Source: Numidum massiliense (GTDB lineage Bacteria > Bacillota > Bacilli > Thermoactinomycetales > Novibacillaceae). Taken from it: DNA of 64,000 nucleotides. The notes below the pieces were generated by a model. That model was given only the letters and a program-made list of their open reading frames with translations, did no database searches and was not told the DNA's origin. A program made the position numbers and the translations under genes. The DNA lies in assembly GCF_001375555.1 (NCBI RefSeq), contig NZ_CTDZ01000009.1, positions 2,597,758 to 2,661,757 on the forward strand. The letters are read 5' to 3'. This document shows, one piece after another, positions 59,774-64,000 of the stretch (the stretch's first letter is position 1; every line of letters starts with the position of its first letter).

Positions 59774-60595
59774 TCAGAGTCGAACGGCTTTCGTGCGCAA
59801 CGAAGATGTTTGATGCGCATGGAAAAACTGCGCGGGGCTCATGTCCCCAATACTACCGTGTATGCGGCGGTTGTTATAAAAGTCCATAAAGCCTATGACG
59901 GTACGATATGCTTCCTCGTACGTCTCAAAGGAATACTTGTTGAAGCATTCGTCCTCAACGATCCGATGAAACGCCTCAATATGGGCATTTTTATTCGGTG
60001 TGTTCGGCGGAATACGTTCGTGCTCACAACCGTAGTGTTCACAAGCTTCTTCGAATACTTTAGATACGAACTGTGGACCATTGTCCGTCCGGATGATCGG
60101 CTTTTCTTGTGCCTCCTGAAGCCCGCGTGTCGAAAGCGCTCGTTGTAGCACCTGAACAGCGTCTTGACCTTCGCAAGCTAATCCAACATGATAGTCAATA
60201 ATCGAACGGTCATAAACGTCAATGTAGGAAAGCAGGAAGAAAAAGCGGTTTTCTCCGGCAATGTACCCATACTTGATGTCTGTTTCCCACAGCTCATTCG
60301 ATCGCTCAACGAGGCGGTTACGTGCAAGGCGCCTAGGGTGGCGGATTCGCTTCCGTCGCTGCGGCAGTAAGATGCCTAACCGTTTGCAGAGACGGTACAC
60401 TTTTTTCTTATTAATGACTAAATCGTACGTCGAACGGAGCGCCACCGTTAATTTTCGGTACCCATACGCGTAGCCATCACCCGAGACGAGCTCCATAAGC
60501 CATTCTTTAATTTGTTCGTCGGACACTTTTTGCCCGCTGTTTGTGAAGGAGTAACCTGGTGCCGGTCTCCCCCCACTTACTTTCTTCTCCTTCAC
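59774..60595 (-). CDS. IS3-family transposase OrfB (DDE catalytic part)
   Basis: 273 residues from the first start codon in frame, with rve integrase core: ETDIKYGYIAGENRFFFLLSYIDVYDRSIIDY (first D), RTDNGPQFVSKVF (second D), then IPPNTPNKNAHIEAFHRIVEDE with E, spacing as in IS3. The frame is open further upstream to the frameshift signal in orfA, and reads KAAPSLAEKIEVADKWISKGYPIQ..STYYYQKHYRVKEKK without a stop, so the working enzyme is probably an OrfAB fusion. Confidence 0.92.
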   Translation of the reverse strand: MKEKKVSGGRPAPGYSFTNSGQKVSDEQIKEWLMELVSGDGYAYGYRKLTVALRSTYDLVINKKKVYRLCKRLGILLPQRRKRIRHPRRLARNRLVERSNELWETDIKYGYIAGENRFFFLLSYIDVYDRSIIDYHVGLACEGQDAVQVLQRALSTRGLQEAQEKPIIRTDNGPQFVSKVFEEACEHYGCEHERIPPNTPNKNAHIEAFHRIVEDECFNKYSFETYEEAYRTVIGFMDFYNNRRIHGSIGDMSPAQFFHAHQTSSLRTKAVRL

Positions 60596-60690
60596 CCGAT
60601 AGTGTTTCTGATAGTAATAGGTGGAACGCGGTACGTGGACAATCCGTAAAACGGTTTGGATCGGGTATCCCTTAGAAATCCACTTGTCCG

Positions 60691-61002
60691 CTACTTCAAT
60701 CTTTTCAGCAAGTGAGGGTGCTGCTTTTTTACAAGATCACGCAAAATGGCAATTTCTAAATCCTTTTCGCCCAACAACCGTTTTAGCTGATCATTTTCCT
60801 GAGCAAGATCACTGAATTCGCGTGGTTGGGCGGATTCGATCGGGACGTCCCCGTAGTGCCCGTCCTTATATTCGCGAACCCATCGGTTAAGCAAGTTAGA
60901 ACCGAGATCATAGCGGCGAGCAACTAGCGCTTGGTTACCAACCTCCATGGCTTCCTTTGCGACTTGGATTTTAAATTCCTTGGTGAACTGACGGCGTTTC
61001 AT
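60691..61002 (-). CDS. IS3-family transposase OrfA
   Basis: 103 residues: HTH MKRRQFTKEFKIQVAKEAMEVGNQALVARRYDLGSNLLNRWVREY (1-47) and a leucine-zipper-like helix LAQENDQLKRLLGEKDLEIAILRDLVKK (70-97). It ends 95 bases before the annotated OrfB start. The A6G stretch at 60730-60724 (minus strand A AAA AAG) near its end is a standard -1 slippage heptamer that would join it to OrfB. AAAGGGGC lies before the ATG. Confidence 0.92.
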   Translation of the reverse strand: MKRRQFTKEFKIQVAKEAMEVGNQALVARRYDLGSNLLNRWVREYKDGHYGDVPIESAQPREFSDLAQENDQLKRLLGEKDLEIAILRDLVKKQHPHLLKRLK

Positions 61003-61265
61003 TTGATTCTGCCCCTTTCATCACTAGTATAACTTAAAGTGTTTAGTGATGTCCAAGTTACTATAGGGGCTTAATAGTAGGCTTGTCAATTTGACGTTGC
61101 CTTCACGATCTTTAATCCATGCTGTAAGAACAGTCGCTTTAACGCACAAAAAAAGATAATCCATCAATATACCACTTGACAAAATCAAATTCAACATTCT
61201 TTCGCCCATTGGGGCATTTATTTTACGGCAAAATAAGAACATACGTACCCACAGGACGTAATAAC

Positions 61266-61600
61266 ATGAAAGGACACATCAGAAAACGTGGATCTAAATG
61301 GTGCTTCGTACTCGATCTCGGACGCGACGAAGAAGGGAAGCGCCGGCAAAAATGGTTCAGTGGCTATCGGACGAAAAAAGAGGCTGAACGTGCTATGGCT
61401 GAAACGATCAGCGAGATTAACAGCGGGACGTTTGTTGAACTACTAAAATAACCTTCGGTGATTACCTAACAGACACGTCATCAGTGGCTTACAGGATACA
61501 GCAGTAGAGATCTTTCATGAGGGAATGGACAAAGCAAAAAGACAGCATAACAATTAATAACGCTTTACCCCGATAAAGGTTAGCAATATGTTTGCAAATG
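61266..61600 (+). pseudogene. broken tyrosine integrase
   Basis: ATG 61266 opens MKGHIRKRGSKWCFVLDLGRDEEGKRRQKWFSGYRTKKEAERAMAETISEINSGTFVE, the arm-type DNA-binding N terminus of Tn916/phage-type integrases. The frame then shifts. The next frame continues TKITFGDYLTDT, the normal start of the core-binding domain. The catalytic domain is gone. A tail including TTAGCAATATGTTTGCAAATGAGC lies before the tRNA. The integrase that inserted the island is therefore dead. Confidence 0.85.
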
Positions 61601-61610
61601 AGCCTCAGAC

Positions 61611-61650
61611 AAAAACGACGCGGTTTCGCGCACAGACGAAAAACCGCGTC
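61611..61650 (-). terminator. terminator of tRNA-Arg
   Basis: GACGCGGTTT (61617-61626) / AAACCGCGTC (61641-61650), perfect. On the minus strand it is followed by GTTTTTG. Confidence 0.85.
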
Positions 61651-61666
61651 ATATCAACGTTTTACA

Positions 61667-61742
61667 TGGCGCGCCCGGTAGGATTCGAACCTACGGCACC
61701 CAGATTCGAAGTCTGGTGCTCTATCCCCTGAGCTACGGGCGC
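61667..61742 (-). tRNA. tRNA-Arg (anticodon TCG)
   Basis: Complete cloverleaf on the minus strand: acceptor GCGCCCG/CGGGCGC, D-arm GCTC/GAGC, anticodon arm CCAGA-CTTCGAA-TCTGG with anticodon TCG, T-arm GTAGG-TTCGAAT-CCTAC, discriminator G and encoded CCA (61669-61667). It is the integration site of the island to its left. The terminator at 61611-61650 serves it. Confidence 0.97.
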
Positions 61743-61794
61743 ATACAGAGTAGGTAACCTACATCCTACCGCTTCGTAATTATATCGTTTCGTT

Positions 61795-62592
61795 TCAAAC
61801 AGTTGGAGGCGCAGCTACCCCGTGTAGCAAAATATCGATAACATCGCGCAGATCTTCCTGCTCCTCGCGCTGACCACCACTATCCGGCAAAAACTGGCTT
61901 ACAAAAACGTAACCCCACACACTGGAAAGAATAGCGCGTCCAATCGCAAAGGGCGATAAGTCTGAGCGGAATTGCCCCGCTTCCTGCTTTTCTTGAATCA
62001 CGCGCTCTATTATGGCGATCACCTTAGTTCCTAGATGTTCTTCAATGACCAGTTTCAATTCGGGGTGGTACATCGATTCTTGCATAACAACCTTGACGAG
62101 CGACCAATTTTTTTCTAGCAACTCAATGCGGTCGACCAGCAACGCAAACATCTCATCTTCAAACGACTGCTCGCCCGCTCCCAAAAATGACTCCAACGTC
62201 TGCTTGAACAGTGGCGTTGTCGCCCTTGCCAGAACCGGATACACAATACTGAGCAGCAACCCTTTTTTCGTCTTAAAATGTTTAAAAATGGTCGCTTCTG
62301 CCACGTTAGCCTTCTTGGCAATTTCGCTCGTCGAAACACCATTGTAACCTTTTTCGGCAAACAATTCAATGGCCGTTTCCAAGATGCGCCGCTGCTTTTC
62401 CGTCATTCTGCTTTGTTTTTGGATGTCGGAAAACAACTGATCGATGCGCGTAGACGACCCGGATTGCCGCTCGTTTAGTTCATTCGTTTTTTCCGCCATT
62501 TGCTTACTTTCATTTCGCGAAGGTTGTTCGCGTCGTGCCATCCCTTGAGCAAGCTGCTCACGTTTCCTTTGTTCCCGGTCTTGTGTTGCCAT
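61795..62592 (-). CDS. TetR/AcrR family regulator with long N-terminal extension
   Basis: 265 residues. Residues 1-60 are polar, Glu/Gln/Arg-rich (MATQDREQRKREQLAQGMARREQPSRNESKQMAEKTNELNERQSG) and probably disordered. The TetR helix-turn-helix follows (KQRRILETAIELFAEKGYNGVSTSEIAKKANVAEATIFKHFKTKKGLL, about 66-113), then a helical ligand domain. The ATG overlaps the TAA of the upstream ABC gene (TAATG), so regulator and transporter are co-expressed. It probably represses its own drug-export operon. An internal ATG near residue 63 could give a normal-size TetR. Confidence 0.88.
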   Translation of the reverse strand: MATQDREQRKREQLAQGMARREQPSRNESKQMAEKTNELNERQSGSSTRIDQLFSDIQKQSRMTEKQRRILETAIELFAEKGYNGVSTSEIAKKANVAEATIFKHFKTKKGLLLSIVYPVLARATTPLFKQTLESFLGAGEQSFEDEMFALLVDRIELLEKNWSLVKVVMQESMYHPELKLVIEEHLGTKVIAIIERVIQEKQEAGQFRSDLSPFAIGRAILSSVWGYVFVSQFLPDSGGQREEQEDLRDVIDILLHGVAAPPTV

Positions 62593-63335
62593 TACGTGAC
62601 ACGCTCCCTCCTACAGGCGCGGACGAAAACATCCTCCAACGACGGAAGCGCCTGACCGTCCGAGTCCGCATCTGCGAATTGCTGGCGCAACGCGCTGACC
62701 GTTCCTTCCGCTACGATTTCCCCGGCATTCATGAACGCCACGCGGTCGCAGTGTTCCGCCTCGTCCATATAGTGGGTCGTCACGACAATCGTCATCCCCG
62801 ACGCGGCGAGTTCGTACAACCAGTCCCACATCACCCGTCTTGCGATCGGGTCGACGCCGCTCGTCGGTTCATCTAAAAACAACAGCTGCGGCTCATGCAC
62901 GATGGCGCAAGCAAACGCGACCCGCTGCCGAATCCCACTGCTAAGTGAGTATACCACTTTTTCCTGAACATGGCTAATGTCGAACTGCCTTAGCAACGTT
63001 GCAATGCGTTCTTCCCTGTTCGCCACGTTGTACAGCTGACTGTAAAACGATAAATTTTCCCGCACCGTTAGATCGTCGTACAGCGAAAACTTTTGCGACA
63101 TGTAACCGATGCGCTGTTTAATGTACGCTCTCCCGGACACGAGATCGCGCCCTAACACTTCGCCGTGGCCGGACGTCGGGACGAGGAGACCGCAGAGCAT
63201 TTTTATGAGCGTCGTTTTGCCCGCCCCATTCGCCCCTAACAGCCCGTAAACCGTCCCTTTCCCCACTGCTAAGTCGACATTTTTTACAGCCGTAAATTTA
63301 CCGAACCGTTTAGTGATCCCACGTAAAACAATCAA
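62592..63335 (-). CDS. ABC-2-type exporter ATPase (second half of a YbhF-like pair)
   Basis: 247 residues. Walker A GLLGANGAGKTTLIK near residue 32, Q-loop YMSQKFSLYDDLTVREN, signature YSLSSGIRQRVAFA near 130 (LSSG in place of LSGG), Walker B LLFLDEPTSGVDPIARR near 153 and His switch VTTHYMDEAEHCDR. YbhF-type proteins carry two such units in one chain; here they are two genes overlapping by four bases (63332-63335). It would drive an ABC-2 permease encoded beyond, or elsewhere. It powers export of drugs or lipophilic compounds. Confidence 0.88.
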   Translation of the reverse strand: MIVLRGITKRFGKFTAVKNVDLAVGKGTVYGLLGANGAGKTTLIKMLCGLLVPTSGHGEVLGRDLVSGRAYIKQRIGYMSQKFSLYDDLTVRENLSFYSQLYNVANREERIATLLRQFDISHVQEKVVYSLSSGIRQRVAFACAIVHEPQLLFLDEPTSGVDPIARRVMWDWLYELAASGMTIVVTTHYMDEAEHCDRVAFMNAGEIVAEGTVSALRQQFADADSDGQALPSLEDVFVRACRRERVT

Positions 63336-64000
63336 CAGCGATCCCCTCCTTTTGTACCGCCTTCTTTATCATGTTTTAGGCTGCCACCTTTAGCTACCTC
63401 TTTATCCACTTTTTCACCTGAATATCCAGCCGCTTTCACCGCAGCGATAAACACGTCCTCCATGCGCGGCGCCCGTTCCTCCCATGCGAAATCAAAATCG
63501 TGCCCGTGCGCTTGTTGCTCTCGGTGCTCTCGTTGCTGACGTTGCCACTGCTGCAGAACCTGTGCTGCCGCCCGTTCATCGTCGACGATCAACACCGTAT
63601 CACTGCCGCGGGAATACGTATTGGCGATTCCATCCTGACCTCTTAGCCCATTCGCCAAGGCTCGCCGCAAGTGACCGCTCTCCGGGACAACCCACACGCG
63701 GAACGGGTACCGAGCGTAAAGCTCCCGCGGGCTCCCGTATTGCACCGTTTGTCCCTCGTGCAACAGTAACACGCGATCACAGCGCTCCGCTTCGTCTAAA
63801 TACTGAGTCGCGTAAAGGACAGAAACGCCGTCTTTGGCTACTTTTTGAATGAGCTTTAGCAACTCGCGCCGCGCGAGCGGATCGACACCGTTCGTTAGCT
63901 CATCGAGCACGAGCAAGCTCGGTCGATGCAACAAACTAACAGCGATACTCAATTTCTGTTTCATCCCTCCCGATAACGCCTGCGCCAGCCGATCGCGAAA
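63332..64000 (-). CDS. ABC-2-type exporter ATPase (first half of a YbhF-like pair), 5' end outside window
   Basis: The frame is open to the window edge and reads RDRLAQALSGGMKQKLSIAVSLL (signature motif), then Walker B LLVLDELTNGVDPLARRELL, where Leu replaces the usual Pro after DE, and ATQYLDEAERCDR, where Gln replaces the switch His (TH). After the ATPase core comes a variable segment with a His/Gln/Arg-rich stretch (QQWQRQQREHREQQAHGHD) and MEDVFIAAVKAAGY. The changed motifs suggest a degenerate nucleotide site, with the second ATPase doing the hydrolysis. Walker A is beyond the edge. Confidence 0.85.
   Translation of the reverse strand, partial: FRDRLAQALSGGMKQKLSIAVSLLHRPSLLVLDELTNGVDPLARRELLKLIQKVAKDGVSVLYATQYLDEAERCDRVLLLHEGQTVQYGSPRELYARYPFRVWVVPESGHLRRALANGLRGQDGIANTYSRGSDTVLIVDDERAAAQVLQQWQRQQREHREQQAHGHDFDFAWEERAPRMEDVFIAAVKAAGYSGEKVDKEVAKGGSLKHDKEGGTKGGDRC

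Larger units (their letters stand above)
59591..61069 (-). mobile_element. IS3-family insertion sequence
   Basis: About 1.5 kb with orfA and orfB. Ends are imperfect inverted repeats: CCCCTTAAAACTGGACAT at the left (59591) and CCCCTATAGTAACTTGGACAT on the opposite strand from 61069, alignable with small gaps. I find no clear target duplication, so exact ends carry a few bases of doubt. Confidence 0.75.
57333..61716. mobile_element. small decayed genomic island integrated at tRNA-Arg
   Basis: About 4.4 kb between a partial copy of tRNA-Arg (57333-57382) and the intact tRNA-Arg at 61667-61742. Contents: a PanA/SocA-type antitoxin and partner toxin, two tiny ORFs, a DUF4926-like ORF, an IS3 insertion and a broken tyrosine integrase next to the intact tRNA. 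The flanking direct repeats and an integrase remnant at one end are the classic signs of integration at a tRNA 3' end. Confidence 0.75.

Overview
The window reads as the chromosome of a Gram-positive, endospore-forming Bacillales-type Firmicute of moderate GC content. The basis is gene content: gatCAB, mrfAB (yprA/yprB), ytoQ, yjdF, a YtvI-like sporulation membrane protein, an alkaline phosphatase behind PhoP-box-like repeats, bioB behind a BirA-like operator, an iron-uptake ABC system behind a Fur-like box, and many lipoproteins. No ribosomal or other species-defining marker is present, so I do not name a species.

Layout. 1-9.2 kb: the end of a tartrate/D-malate dehydrogenase, a small membrane protein, a large two-headed dynamin-like GTPase and the gatCAB operon. 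9.2-16 kb: yjdF with a structured leader RNA, a ferritin-like gene with a hairpin over its ribosome binding site, a run of secreted or lipoprotein genes, and a divergent MFS exporter/LysR pair with ytoQ. 16-24 kb: three co-directional unknown genes, mrfAB, DUF1992 and DUF2935 genes. 24-29 kb: a TetR gene with a YtvI-like transporter, a cyclase-family hydrolase and the alkaline phosphatase.

29-32 kb: a compact locus resembling a type VII secretion lipase toxin module: a lipase with a helical C-terminal tail, a small helical partner, and two near-identical divergent membrane-anchored DUF1433-like proteins that could be immunity proteins. 32-39 kb: a sugar-phosphate operon (AgaS-like isomerase, tagatose/fructose bisphosphate aldolase, PfkB kinase), a GntR/UTRA regulator, a thiolase and a ROK sugar kinase. 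A shared palindrome-like motif upstream of the operon and of the ROK gene suggests one regulon, possibly for amino-sugar use. 39-51 kb: secreted proteins, an aromatic-acid exporter-like protein, a decayed sugar ABC permease, murB, a secreted thermonuclease, the Fur-type iron ABC system and bioB.

50.9-51.1 kb holds the most puzzling item: a roughly 197-nt RNA gene on the minus strand with a complete tRNA acceptor, D-arm, T-arm and CCA, but with about 120 nt of other structure where the anticodon arm should be. It is followed by its own terminator.

51.6-64 kb: an intact ISLre2-type insertion sequence with a 9-bp target duplication, an SRAP (YedK/HMCES) protein, a DUF3006/metallo-hydrolase pair and a beta-lactamase-fold serine hydrolase. 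Then comes a small decayed island (about 57.3-61.7 kb) in the tRNA-Arg(UCG) gene. It carries a Panacea/SocA-type toxin-antitoxin pair with a promoter palindrome, small ORFs, an IS3 element with an A6G frameshift signal and a broken tyrosine integrase. The window ends in a TetR-ABC-ABC drug-export operon.
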